DNA from: Gemmatimonadota bacterium
GTDB taxonomy: Bacteria; Gemmatimonadota; Gemmatimonadetes; Gemmatimonadales; Gemmatimonadaceae
Assembly (NCBI GenBank): GCA_028287235.1
Contig: JAQBQB010000009.1
Location: 62,001 to 126,000 of the forward strand
Direction: 5' to 3'
Length of the DNA stretch: 64,000 nucleotides
In this document: positions 8,723 to 17,039 of the stretch, piece after piece
Position numbering within the stretch: position 1 is the first letter of the stretch
Layout of the letters: every line of letters starts with the position of its first letter
Program-made: the position numbers and the translations under genes
The notes under the pieces: model-generated
The model's input: the letters and a program-made list of their open reading frames with translations, nothing else
Database searches by the model: none
Told to the model about the DNA's origin: nothing

Positions 8723-9735
8723 CACACGTGAATGTCGCTGCGCGGCGGCTCGATCTTGGCGAGCAGGTCGTCGATGATGCGTTCGACGCCCACGCCCTCC
8801 GCCTCCGCGGCGAAGTTCGGAAGGACGCGATGCCGGAGCACCGGCATCGCGACGCGCTTCACGTCGTTGGGAGACACGGCGAGCCGGCCGGCGAGCAGCG
8901 CGTGCGCCTTGGCGCCGAGGATGAGCGACTGGCCGGCGCGCGGGCCGGCGCCCCAGCGGACGTAGCGCTTCACGAGCTCGGGCGCGCGGCCGTCGTCGGG
9001 ACGTGTGGCGCGCACGAGCGTCGCGGCGTAGCGCAGCACCGAGTCGGCGGCGGTGACGTCGCGCGTCAGGCCCTGCAGCGCGATGAGCTCCGACGCGCCG
9101 AGGATGGCGGTGAGCCCTTCGGTCATCGCGCCGGTGGTGCTGCGGAGAATCGCGATCTCTTCGTCTTCCTTCGGGTAGCCCACGCGGATGTCGAAGAGGA
9201 AGCGGTCGAGCTGCGCTTCGGGCAATGGATACGTGCCCTCCTGCTCGATCGGATTCTGCGTGGCCAGCACGAAGAACGGCTCGGGGAGCCGCATGGTGTC
9301 GCCGCTCGCCGTGACGCTGTGCTCCTGCATGGCCTCGAGCAGCGCCGCCTGCGTGCGCGGCGGAGCGCGGTTGATCTCGTCGGCGAGCACGATGTTGGCG
9401 AAGATCGGTCCGCGCACGAAGCGGAAGCTGCGCGAGCCCGTGACCGAATCCTCCTCGAGGATCTCGGTGCCGGTGATGTCGCTCGGCACGAGGTCGGGAG
9501 TGAACTGGATGCGGCGGAAGTCCAGGTGCACCGCCTCGGCGAGCGAGCGCACCATGAGTGTTTTGGCAAGTCCCGGCACGCCGACGAGCAGCGCGTGGCC
9601 GCCGGCGATCAGCGACATCAGGATCTCGTCGAGCACCCGCTCCTGGCCCACGATCCGGCGCTGCACCTCGGACCGAAGTCGCGCCGCGGCGGCGAGCAGC
9701 GCCTCGCGATCGTGCGCCGGCGGAGCGACGGTCAC
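8722..9735 (-). CDS. MoxR-family AAA+ ATPase
   Basis: A 337-residue AAA+ chaperone-like ATPase. Walker A GVPGLAKT is at 52-59, Walker B with LADE at 117-120, and sensor 1 in LATQNPIEQEGTYPLPEAQLD; the C-terminal lid domain has the family pattern (RYVRWGAGPRAGQSLI). MoxR proteins remodel or insert metal into partners together with DUF58/Bat proteins. The GTG at 9735 overlaps the stop of the preceding small gene (GTGA) and the stop overlaps the DUF58 start. Confidence 0.95.
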   Translation of the reverse strand: MTVAPPAHDREALLAAAARLRSEVQRRIVGQERVLDEILMSLIAGGHALLVGVPGLAKTLMVRSLAEAVHLDFRRIQFTPDLVPSDITGTEILEEDSVTGSRSFRFVRGPIFANIVLADEINRAPPRTQAALLEAMQEHSVTASGDTMRLPEPFFVLATQNPIEQEGTYPLPEAQLDRFLFDIRVGYPKEDEEIAILRSTTGAMTEGLTAILGASELIALQGLTRDVTAADSVLRYAATLVRATRPDDGRAPELVKRYVRWGAGPRAGQSLILGAKAHALLAGRLAVSPNDVKRVAMPVLRHRVLPNFAAEAEGVGVERIIDDLLAKIEPPRSDIHV

Positions 9736-10058
9736 CGGACGGCGCGACGCCGGCGATGCGTGAGCAGCAGGATCGAGCCGTCGAGTACGCCGGCGCCAGC
9801 GAGCGACTCCGCTTCGTCAAGAATCTCCCATCCGCGCAGCTTGACCACGAAGTCCTGGTGCATCTGCGCCTCGGGGAAGAGCGCCTCGAGCGCGCGCTGC
9901 TTCACGACGAGCACGGGCTCGCTCGGAGCCACGGCGATCGCCACCACGTCCCACACTTCGGGCATCTCGACGCGAATCGTGATCGCGCTCGCGCCGTCGG
10001 GCGCGAGGCGGATCGTCGACGGGCGCGAGCGCAGGGCCGTCACGAAGGGCGCGCTCAC
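9732..10058 (-). CDS. Small ubiquitin-like (beta-grasp) unknown protein
   Basis: A 108-residue protein of unknown function. From about residue 25 the sequence alternates hydrophobic strands and one helix in the ubiquitin order: AITIRVEMP, VVAIAVAPSEPVLVVKQRALEALFP, DFVVKLRGWEILDEAESLAGAGVLDGSILLL, as in YukD/EsaB-type proteins. It ends in an Arg-rich tail (HRRRRAVR) rather than Gly-Gly, so conjugation is not suggested. The fold call is my reading of the pattern, not a search result. Start GTG overlaps the preceding stop and its own stop overlaps the moxR start, so it is expected at similar levels to MoxR. Confidence 0.7.
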   Translation of the reverse strand: MSAPFVTALRSRPSTIRLAPDGASAITIRVEMPEVWDVVAIAVAPSEPVLVVKQRALEALFPEAQMHQDFVVKLRGWEILDEAESLAGAGVLDGSILLLTHRRRRAVR

Positions 10059-10345
10059 AGCGAACCCTCGGGCATGAGCGTGGTGAAGAAGCGCGCGACC
10101 TGCATGTCGAACAGGTAGCTCGAGCCGGTGACGCGCGTGCCGGTGCCGTCGGCCACGGGCGCCACGCCGATGACGATCTCCTCGCCGCCCTGGCCGCGGA
10201 AGGTGCAGAACGCCGGACCTTCCATGTCGAGGAAGGTCGAGTACAGCGACGGACGATTCGCGAAGAACGACTTGGCGCGCTTCAACACTTCATCGGCGGC
10301 CAGCGGAGTCGTGGTTTCCTGCATCGTGGTTTGCGACGTGCTCAT
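10055..10345 (-). CDS. Conserved small protein of the sensor kinase-MoxR operon
   Basis: A 96-residue soluble protein I do not recognise. The first 16 residues are Ser/Thr/Gln-rich; the rest is compact, with a helix (DEVLKRAKSFFANRP), a strand-rich core (GPAFCTFRGQGGEEIVIGVAPVADGTGTRVTGSSYLFD) and a final helix (MQVARFFTTLMP). It has no transmembrane segment. The ATG overlaps the sensor kinase stop (ATGA), and its stop overlaps the next start, so translation is coupled along the operon. A small signalling adaptor between kinase and MoxR is a guess only. Confidence 0.7.
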   Translation of the reverse strand: MSTSQTTMQETTTPLAADEVLKRAKSFFANRPSLYSTFLDMEGPAFCTFRGQGGEEIVIGVAPVADGTGTRVTGSSYLFDMQVARFFTTLMPEGSL

Positions 10346-11694
10346 TCACTCCTCTCCAGGTCATTGTGCCGCAACGGCAGCTCCAGCTTGAACGTCGATC
10401 CCGCGCCGGGCGCGGACACGAGCGTGATGTCCCCACCCACCAACCGCGCCAGTCGGCGCGCCAATGCCAGACCCAACCCCGAGCCGCCGAACTCGCGTGT
10501 CATCGTTCCGTCGAGCTGCCGAAACTCCTCGAACACCAGCCGGTGCGCGTCGGACGGAATCCCGACACCCGTGTCCTCGATCGCGTAGGTCACGCGGCCG
10601 CGGTCGATCTGGACGCTGCAGTGCACGCGTCCGGCGCGCGTGAACTTGAAGGCGTTGTCGAGCAGAATCTTCAAGACCTTGGCGATGGTGCGGCGGTCGC
10701 TCCGCATCATCGGCACGATCTCGGGCTGGGAGACGTCGAGCGACACCTGCTCGCGCCGTCCCTTGGTGCCGGCGATCGCGTCGCGCAGTGGATCGCGCGG
10801 GTCGATCTCCGCCGCCCGGGCCTCGATCGTCCCCCGTTTGAGCGCGGTCAGCTCCAACAGGTCCCCGATCAACGCCAGGAGCTGGTCGCTGGCGTCCTTC
10901 ACTTGCTCGAGCGTGCGCTGCTGCTCGGTGGTGATGGGGCCGGCGAGCCCTTCCTGCATCAACGAAATGTAGCCAACCACCGCGGTGAGCGGGGTTCGCA
11001 GCTCGTGGGAGATGTTGGCGAGGAACTCGTCCTTCACACGCCGCGCCTCCACCACGTCGGCGTACTGCCGCTCGAGGGCGGCGTTCGATTCGGTGAGGGC
11101 CACGTTCGTGCGCCGGAGGTCTTCGATCAGTCGCGCCTTTTCCGCGGTGGCCGCCATCTGGTCGGCGACCGTGCGCATGAGCTGGCGCGTCTCGCCGGCA
11201 ACCTCGTTGGGAGAGGCGAAGTAGAACGTCACGGTGCCCAGCACCGCGCGGCTGGTCTCGAGCGGGAGCGCCACGAACGACCGGAAGCCGAGCTCGGTGG
11301 CCACCTCCTGCCAGTCCTCGAGCGACGGGTCGCTGGTGAGGTCGAGGACCTCGATCATGCGCCGCTCGCTCGCCGCCGCGCCGCTCGGACCGAAGCCGAG
11401 CCGCACGCGCATCTGGCCGAGGAACTGGGCGTAGCGCTGCGGCCAGTTGTGCACCGCGGCCAGCCGCATCAGGTCGGAGCCGGGGTCGATCACGTAGACG
11501 CACGCGAAGGTGGCGCCGACGAGCGGACTCACGCGATCGAGCGCGAACTGGTAGACGTCTTCCGGACGCTCGGCCGTGAGGAACGCGTGGACGATCTCGC
11601 GGACGGCCATCAACTCGCGGACCCCGAAGTCGGTCGCTTCGGGCGGAGTGGCGCTTCGCAGTCGGTCGGGGATCGAGGACATCGCTTTCGGCAC
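10342..11694 (-). CDS. GAF-domain sensor histidine kinase
   Basis: A 450-residue cytoplasmic sensor kinase. A GAF domain (about 30-190) is followed by a short coiled coil (LTESNAALERQYADVVEARR), HisKA with ISHELRTPL (phospho-acceptor His230), and HATPase_c with N-box LLDNAFKFT, G1 EDTGVGI and G2 GGSGLGLALARRL. No transmembrane helix is present, so it senses an internal signal. No response regulator lies next to it; instead it opens the overlapping MoxR/Bat operon, suggesting that it controls that machinery or shares its trigger. It starts 65 bases after the SDR gene and may be co-transcribed with it. Confidence 0.93.
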   Translation of the reverse strand: MPKAMSSIPDRLRSATPPEATDFGVRELMAVREIVHAFLTAERPEDVYQFALDRVSPLVGATFACVYVIDPGSDLMRLAAVHNWPQRYAQFLGQMRVRLGFGPSGAAASERRMIEVLDLTSDPSLEDWQEVATELGFRSFVALPLETSRAVLGTVTFYFASPNEVAGETRQLMRTVADQMAATAEKARLIEDLRRTNVALTESNAALERQYADVVEARRVKDEFLANISHELRTPLTAVVGYISLMQEGLAGPITTEQQRTLEQVKDASDQLLALIGDLLELTALKRGTIEARAAEIDPRDPLRDAIAGTKGRREQVSLDVSQPEIVPMMRSDRRTIAKVLKILLDNAFKFTRAGRVHCSVQIDRGRVTYAIEDTGVGIPSDAHRLVFEEFRQLDGTMTREFGGSGLGLALARRLARLVGGDITLVSAPGAGSTFKLELPLRHNDLERSE

Positions 11695-11759
11695 GTGGTC
11701 GAAGTTACCGGTCGGCGTGTGCGTGGGCCAGCCGCCTCACGATTCCATACAAGTCCCGC

Positions 11760-12449
11760 TCACTCTTTCTTCTTCGGCACCGTCAACGTGCGCACCTCGA
11801 CGGAGTGCACGAGCATGTTCGGCGGCGTGTCGATCACGCGTTGGACGACGAGCGCCACGTTGTCGGGCGACAGCTTCCAGCTCGCGTCGGCCGCCGAGGA
11901 AAAGCTCGTTGCCACGGAGCCGGGATTCACCACGGAGACTTTGATCCCCGAGTCGCGCAGCTCGAGCATGAGACATTCGCTAAACGCGACGACGGCGTGC
12001 TTGGTCGCCGCGTAGCAGGCACCGCCGGCGAACGCGCTGCGTCCGGCGATCGACCCGATGTTCACGACGTGCCCCGACTTCCGCGCGATCATCGACGGCA
12101 GCAGCGCGCGGGTGACGTCGTACAGCGCGTTGAAGTTGACGTTGACCATCTGCGTCCACTCGTCGCGCGTCAGCTCCATGAAGGGCTTGAGCGTGCCGAC
12201 GCCGGCGTTGTTGACGAGGACGTCCGCATGGATCCCGGCCAGCGCCGAGGCGACGGCTTTCGGGTTCGTGATGTCGACCACGCGCGGCCGGCAGGATCCG
12301 CCGCCGCGCTCGATCTGCTGCGCGAGCGACTCGAGCTCTTCGTCCGACCGGGCGAGGGCGACGATGTCGTGCGTCGTGGCGAGACGCAGCGCGACAGCGC
12401 GTCCGATTCCCTTCGAGGCGCCGGTGACAACAGCCACGGGGTTTGGCAT
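11760..12449 (-). CDS. SDR-family NAD(P)-dependent oxidoreductase
   Basis: Classical short-chain dehydrogenase, 229 residues. Cofactor motif TGASKGIG (9-16), NNAG (about 79-82), catalytic Ser in NIGSIAG and YAATK for the Tyr/Lys pair. The residues after the first strand (ARSDEELESL) suit NADP rather than NAD. The substrate cannot be predicted; the product resembles the FabG-like/3-oxoacyl reductase group. It lies directly upstream of the sensor kinase, in the same direction. A hairpin and repeat element lie just upstream of its start. Confidence 0.9.
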   Translation of the reverse strand: MPNPVAVVTGASKGIGRAVALRLATTHDIVALARSDEELESLAQQIERGGGSCRPRVVDITNPKAVASALAGIHADVLVNNAGVGTLKPFMELTRDEWTQMVNVNFNALYDVTRALLPSMIARKSGHVVNIGSIAGRSAFAGGACYAATKHAVVAFSECLMLELRDSGIKVSVVNPGSVATSFSSAADASWKLSPDNVALVVQRVIDTPPNMLVHSVEVRTLTVPKKKE

Positions 12450-12477
12450 CAGAACAATGTACCAGGGTTCAGGATGT

Positions 12478-12644
12478 CTGGTTTAGGGTCTAGGGTATTG
12501 GGTTTAGGGTCTAGGGGAGGTGCGCGGCGCGCTTTGGGCGCGCCGCTTGATGGATGGACCTGGCCGAGTCCTAACAAAAAGCGGGCGCGCCGACGGCGCG
12601 CCCGCACTCCTTCCCTAGACTCTAGACCCCAGACCCTAAACCCT
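12478..12644. repeat. Small element with TTTAGGGTCTAGGG repeats at both ends
   Basis: Left end: two direct 16-base copies of GGTTTAGGGTCTAGGG (12480-12495 and 12501-12516). Right end: related sequence in inverted orientation (12611-12643, CCCTAGACTCTAGACC then CAGACCCTAAACCC). Between them are two GC-rich hairpins, 12524-12546 (9-base stem) and 12581-12605. The right end supplies the last codons and stop of the diguanylate cyclase gene. It could be a small mobile element or a duplicated terminator unit. Confidence 0.65.
12575..12605 (-). terminator. Intrinsic terminator of the TPR-GGDEF gene
   Basis: A near-perfect GC palindrome (12581-12605, arms GCGGGCGCGCCG and CGGCGCGCCCGC) is followed on the minus strand by TTTTT (12576-12580), 17 bases after the stop codon at 12622. 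Shape and spacing are those of a strong rho-independent terminator. Confidence 0.8.
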
Positions 12645-14634
12645 GCTCCTGGCCGGCCCATGTGTTGCGCCCGTTGCGCTTCGCCTGGTACGCCGCCCGG
12701 TCGGCCATGGCCACCATCTCTTCCCACCCCGTCGCCTCCGCGCGGTCCGGATCGAGCGGGAACGCCGCGAAGCCGATCGAGCACGTGACGCGGATCGCCG
12801 TCTCGTCGGGAAGGATCATCGTGTGCCGCTCGATGGCCAACCGCAGGCGTTCGGCGGTCACCACACCCTGGTGACGGTCGGTGAAGCGGGCGATGATGAG
12901 GAACTCCTCGCCGCCCCAGCGCACCACGACGTCGGAGTCGCGGCAAGTGGTGCGCAGGACCGTGCCGATCTGCACGAGGAGCTGATCGCCCACCGAGTGG
13001 CCGTGCGCGTCGTTCACGGCCTTGAAGTGGTCGATGTCGAGCATGAGAAAGATCAGATCCGCGTCGTCGACCGCGACGCCGCGTACGGAGGCGGCGCGGC
13101 AGCGCCGGACGCTCGCGGCGATGTCCATCTCGATCGTCTGCTGCACGTACCGGCGATTGCGTAGGCCGGTGAGGGCGTCGGTCACGCTGAGCGACTCCGC
13201 GAGCCGCGCGCCTTCGACACGTCGCTGATAGAGGAAGAATCCGACGACGGCAACGAGGATGGCCAGCCCGGCGGCGGCGTCGCGCTGAAAGGCGCGCTGG
13301 CTGGCCTGCAGCTGCAGCTCGGCCTGATTGCGGCGCAGCGAGTCGATCTCGTGCAGCCGGCGCTCGTCGGCAAAGCGCTGCTCGAGCGTCGCGATGTGCC
13401 GTGCCGTCTCGGCGCTGAAGATGGAATCGCTCACCAACTTGGACCGCTTGAACGAGCGCAGCGCGTTGACCAGCTCACCCTGCGCTTCCTGCGCGAGCGC
13501 CAGCTCGGCGCTCGCCTGCCGCACGAGCTCGCGCGACGCCATGCTGTCGGCGATCGCGAGCGCCTCGCGCGCGGACGCAAGGGCCGCCGCCGGCGTGCCG
13601 GCGGCGCGATCGTACTGCGACAACGCCAGTCGCACCTGCACGCCGAGCCCGCGGTCGCCCGCCTGGGCCGCCAGGCGCATGGCCTCCAGCAGCTCGCGAT
13701 GCGCCTCGTCGAGACTGTGCATCGCGAGATACACCATGCCGATGTTGCGATGCGAGAGCGCGGTGGCCGACTTGTCGGTGGTCGCGGCGCGAATCTCGAG
13801 CGCCTGGCGCTGATAGTTCAGGGCGCGCGGGTAGTCGCCCTTGTCGAAATAGACGTCGCCGATGTTGTTCAGCGTCGACGCGACGCGCGGCTTGTTCCCC
13901 TGCTCACGGCGAAGCCGCAGCGCGCGGTTGAAGTACGACAGAGCTTGGTCGAACTCGCGCAACCGCCCGTACACGATGCCGATGTTGTTGAGCGACAGCG
14001 CGACGCCCGACTTGTCGCCCGTGCGCTCGCGGATCGCCAGCGCCTCGAGATGATACGAGAGGCTCTTCGGGTAGTCGGCGAGGTCGGTCGAGTAGACGAA
14101 GCCGAGGTTGTTGAGAGAGTTCGCCGTCTCGCGTTCGTTGCCGACGCCGCGCTGCAGAGCGAGGGCCAGCGTGAACGATTCGACGGCGCGATTCGGATCG
14201 CCGACGCGTTGGGCGAGCGATCCGAGGTTGCTGATCGCGCGCGCCTCGCCGGCGCGATCGCCCGCGCGTTGCGCGAACCGGCGGGCGCTGTCGGCGTAGA
14301 AGGTGGCCGAATCGTACCGGCCGGCCGTCATGTGCGGCCAAAGCAGCTCGCTCAGCGTCGCGACGTTGGCGGCGGGGTCGGGATAGGTCTTGAACAGTTT
14401 GAGCGCTTCCGCGCCGTAGCGCAGCGCCTGTTCGGGCTGATCGATCTTGTGCGCGTCGACGAGTTTGGCGAGGGCGCGGGCGCGCTCCAGTCCCGACAGG
14501 GAGGGCAGGCGCGCCTCGAGATCGGTGGGCGAGGCCTGAGCGCGAAGCGAGCAGGCGGCGGCCATCGAGAGCACGATGGCGATCGCGAGCCGACGGGCGG
14601 CGGGAACGAAGTGGGCGTGCACGGCGTTGGGCAC
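12622..14634 (-). CDS. Exported TPR-GGDEF diguanylate cyclase
   Basis: A 670-residue c-di-GMP synthase. An N-terminal signal peptide (AIAIVLSMAAACSLRAQA) leads a periplasmic domain of about seven TPR repeats (roughly 60-400), then a coiled coil, one membrane helix (AAAGLAILVAVVGFFLY, about 440-457) and a cytoplasmic GGDEF domain. The active site reads GGEEF (574-578), a functional variant, and an RxxD inhibitory site (RDSD) sits five residues before it, so product feedback is likely. The TPR domain probably senses a periplasmic or envelope signal. Start: GTG 14634 chosen; GTG 14622 is equally good for the signal peptide. The C-terminus lies in a repeat element. Confidence 0.88.
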   Translation of the reverse strand: MPNAVHAHFVPAARRLAIAIVLSMAAACSLRAQASPTDLEARLPSLSGLERARALAKLVDAHKIDQPEQALRYGAEALKLFKTYPDPAANVATLSELLWPHMTAGRYDSATFYADSARRFAQRAGDRAGEARAISNLGSLAQRVGDPNRAVESFTLALALQRGVGNERETANSLNNLGFVYSTDLADYPKSLSYHLEALAIRERTGDKSGVALSLNNIGIVYGRLREFDQALSYFNRALRLRREQGNKPRVASTLNNIGDVYFDKGDYPRALNYQRQALEIRAATTDKSATALSHRNIGMVYLAMHSLDEAHRELLEAMRLAAQAGDRGLGVQVRLALSQYDRAAGTPAAALASAREALAIADSMASRELVRQASAELALAQEAQGELVNALRSFKRSKLVSDSIFSAETARHIATLEQRFADERRLHEIDSLRRNQAELQLQASQRAFQRDAAAGLAILVAVVGFFLYQRRVEGARLAESLSVTDALTGLRNRRYVQQTIEMDIAASVRRCRAASVRGVAVDDADLIFLMLDIDHFKAVNDAHGHSVGDQLLVQIGTVLRTTCRDSDVVVRWGGEEFLIIARFTDRHQGVVTAERLRLAIERHTMILPDETAIRVTCSIGFAAFPLDPDRAEATGWEEMVAMADRAAYQAKRNGRNTWAGQEQGLGSGV

Positions 14635-14748
14635 GGTCGGGTGGGGCGGGAGCGCCGCAGAATCGACGCCACCATTGACGACCAGGGTACCCCACAGGCA
14701 TCGTCGACACCCGAAGTCGGAAGTTGCGGGCACTCGAACCCCCTGCGC

Positions 14749-16713
14749 ATGCGCTCGCTCACATTCTTCGCTCTTTGCAACGCCGTTGGCGCTTCCGCCG
14801 CGTTCGCGCAACCCGCCTCCGCCGGCCAGTGGACAGCGTACGGCCACGACGCGCTCGGCAGCCGCTACTCGCCGCTCGCGCAGATTACGCGACAGAACGT
14901 CGCGCAGCTCGCGGTGGCGTGGACCTACCGCACCGGCGAGGCGAGCACGCACACGCAACAGCCAACCAAGTTCGAAGCGACGCCGCTCATGGTCGACGGA
15001 ACGCTCTATCTCTCGACGCCCTTCGGCAGAGTGATCGCGCTCGATCCGACCACGGGCGCCGAGCGCTGGACCTTCGACGCGCACCCAGACCGCGGCGGCG
15101 ACTGGGGCGACTTCGCGAATCGCGGCGTCTCGACCTGGGCCGACCCGCGCGCCCCACAGGGCGCGCCGTGCCGCCGGCGCATCTACCTCGGCACGATCGA
15201 CGCGCGCATCATCGCGCTCGACGCGAAGACCGGCGCGATCTGTCGCGGTTTCGGCGCGAACGGAACGGTGAGCCTCCGCCATGGGCTGCGAAACTCGCCC
15301 TACTACTCGGAGGAGTACGAGCTCACGTCGCCGCCCGCGGTGATCAACGGAACGATCGTCACCGGCTCGTCGGTCGCCGACAACACCCGCACGAACGCGG
15401 CGAGCGGCGAGGTACGGGCATACGATGCGCGCACTGGCGCGCTGCGCTGGAGCTGGGACCCCGTGCCGCGCGACTCGACCGATGCCGCGTACGCCACCTG
15501 GCGCGGCGCGATGGCGCACACCACGGGCGCCGCGAATGCCTGGTCGGTGATCGCCGCCGACTCGGCGCGCGATCTCGTCTTCGTGCCGACGGGCAGCGCG
15601 AGCCCCGACTACTACGGCGGCGAGCGCGCCGGCGACAACCGGTACGCGAACTCGATCGTCGCGCTGCGCGCATCGACGGGAAAAGTCGTGTGGCACTTTC
15701 AGCTCGTGCATCACGACCTGTGGGACTACGACGTCGCGTCGCCGCCCGCCCTCGTCACCATCGTGCACGACGGCACGCCGGTCGACGTCGTGCTGCAGGC
15801 GGGCAAGACGGGCCAGCTGTACGTGCTCGATCGTGCCACCGGGAAGCCGATCTATCCGGTAGAGGAGCGCGCCGTGCCGGCGTCCGACATCTACGGCGAG
15901 CGCGCGTCGCCGACGCAGCCGTTCAACACGGTGCTTCCGCCACTCAGTCCGCAGGGACTGCCGCTCGACAGCGTGTGGGGCATCAACTCCGCCGATCGCG
16001 AGGAGTGTCTCGCGCAGATCCGTCCATTGCGCAACGACGGCGTGTTCACGCCGCCGAGCTTGCGGGGCACGCTGGCGTCACCGTCGAACATCGGCGGCGC
16101 GCACTGGGGCGGGCTCGCGTACGACCCGGCGCATCACATCGCGGTGATTCCCGTCAACCGGCTCGCCGCGTTCATCCAGCTCATTCGGCTCGACCAACTC
16201 GACACACTCGAGGCGAAGCAAAATTCCTCGCGCCTCGACGATCAGTACACGCGCATGCACGGCACACCGTACGTCATGCGCCGCCGCATCCTCAAGGCAT
16301 CGAGTGGGCTGCCCTGCACTCCCCCGCCATTCGGCGCGCTGGTCGCGATCGATCTGACGACGGGCAAACGCGCCTGGGAGGTGCCGCTCGGCGATCCGTC
16401 GACGATGAAGCCGGAGTATGCTCCGATGGCCCCACTGCATCTCGGCACACCGAACCTCGGCGGCCCGATCGCGACGGCCGGCGGCGTGGTGTTCATTGGC
16501 GCCACAATGGATCACGTGCTCAGAGCGTTCGACGTCGAGACCGGACGCGAGCTATGGAAAGGACCGCTGCCGGCGGGCGCACGCGCGACGCCGATGACGT
16601 ATCAGGTCACGCCGGGCGGGAAGCAGTTTGTCGTCGTCGCCGTTGGCGGGAGCGAGGACTGGGGTAAGGGAGATTACGTGGTCGCGTTTGCGCTACCGGA
16701 GCGGGCTCGGTAG
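14749..16713 (+). CDS. PQQ-dependent (quinoprotein) dehydrogenase
   Basis: A 654-residue exported quinoprotein, with signal peptide MRSLTFFALCNAVGASAAFAQ and an eight-bladed propeller typical of glucose/alcohol PQQ dehydrogenases. Visible features: WTAYGHDALGSRYSPLAQI at the mature N-terminus, the SPP(A/P) blades with the xxW docking motifs (TTGAERWTF, TGALRWSWD, TGKVVWHFQLVHHDLWDYD, TGKRAWEV, TGRELWKGPLPAG), and the active-site stretch VHHDLWDYD. There is no membrane anchor or cytochrome domain, so it is a soluble periplasmic enzyme of the membrane-glucose-dehydrogenase-like group; the substrate is not certain. It is divergent from the diguanylate cyclase gene. Confidence 0.9.
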   Translation: MRSLTFFALCNAVGASAAFAQPASAGQWTAYGHDALGSRYSPLAQITRQNVAQLAVAWTYRTGEASTHTQQPTKFEATPLMVDGTLYLSTPFGRVIALDPTTGAERWTFDAHPDRGGDWGDFANRGVSTWADPRAPQGAPCRRRIYLGTIDARIIALDAKTGAICRGFGANGTVSLRHGLRNSPYYSEEYELTSPPAVINGTIVTGSSVADNTRTNAASGEVRAYDARTGALRWSWDPVPRDSTDAAYATWRGAMAHTTGAANAWSVIAADSARDLVFVPTGSASPDYYGGERAGDNRYANSIVALRASTGKVVWHFQLVHHDLWDYDVASPPALVTIVHDGTPVDVVLQAGKTGQLYVLDRATGKPIYPVEERAVPASDIYGERASPTQPFNTVLPPLSPQGLPLDSVWGINSADREECLAQIRPLRNDGVFTPPSLRGTLASPSNIGGAHWGGLAYDPAHHIAVIPVNRLAAFIQLIRLDQLDTLEAKQNSSRLDDQYTRMHGTPYVMRRRILKASSGLPCTPPPFGALVAIDLTTGKRAWEVPLGDPSTMKPEYAPMAPLHLGTPNLGGPIATAGGVVFIGATMDHVLRAFDVETGRELWKGPLPAGARATPMTYQVTPGGKQFVVVAVGGSEDWGKGDYVVAFALPERAR

Positions 16714-16728
16714 CGCGGCTGTCGCGGG

Positions 16729-16850
16729 TCAGAACGGGGCGCCGGCCTCGCCGAGCATAGCCTTTCGCATCAAAGGCAGCGGCAGCGGCCCGAGCTTGAG
16801 GAAGTCATCATGCAATTTCTGTAATGAATAGGTGGCCCCATCTCGGCCTT
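16729..16850 (-). pseudogene. 3' remnant resembling a DUF885 protein
   Basis: On the minus strand a short open frame ends at 16729 and reads LQKLHDDFLKLGPLPLPLMR followed by KAMLGEAGAPF and a stop. That is the look of the C-terminal end of DUF885-type metallo-proteins (a final FHDxxLxxGxxPLxxxR helix). No upstream body of the gene is present: beyond about 16850 the frame loses similarity and runs into the HAF-protein leader. I read it as the decayed tail of a lost gene; the family match rests on motif memory only. The rest of the 16714-17039 gap shows nothing clear. Confidence 0.4.
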
Positions 16851-17039
16851 GTGGTCGTCGTCGGATGGAATTCACCGGAGCAATTCTATGCCGCCGACGC
16901 ATTACGGCCAGCCGCCACCGCTCGGCGGCGGTGGGCGGCGGACCCGGAACCGTGGTCCGCGTACTACATTGAACGTCGGATGGACATACGAGATTTCGAA
17001 GCGGGCTCGAGAAATCGCCGGTGCGCAGTCAAGCTGACG

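Noticed and set aside
13351-14748. Open plus-strand frame in front of the PQQ dehydrogenase
   Set aside because: It is antisense to the TPR-GGDEF gene, Arg/Val/Glu-rich with no motif; the dehydrogenase starts with a clear signal peptide at 14749.
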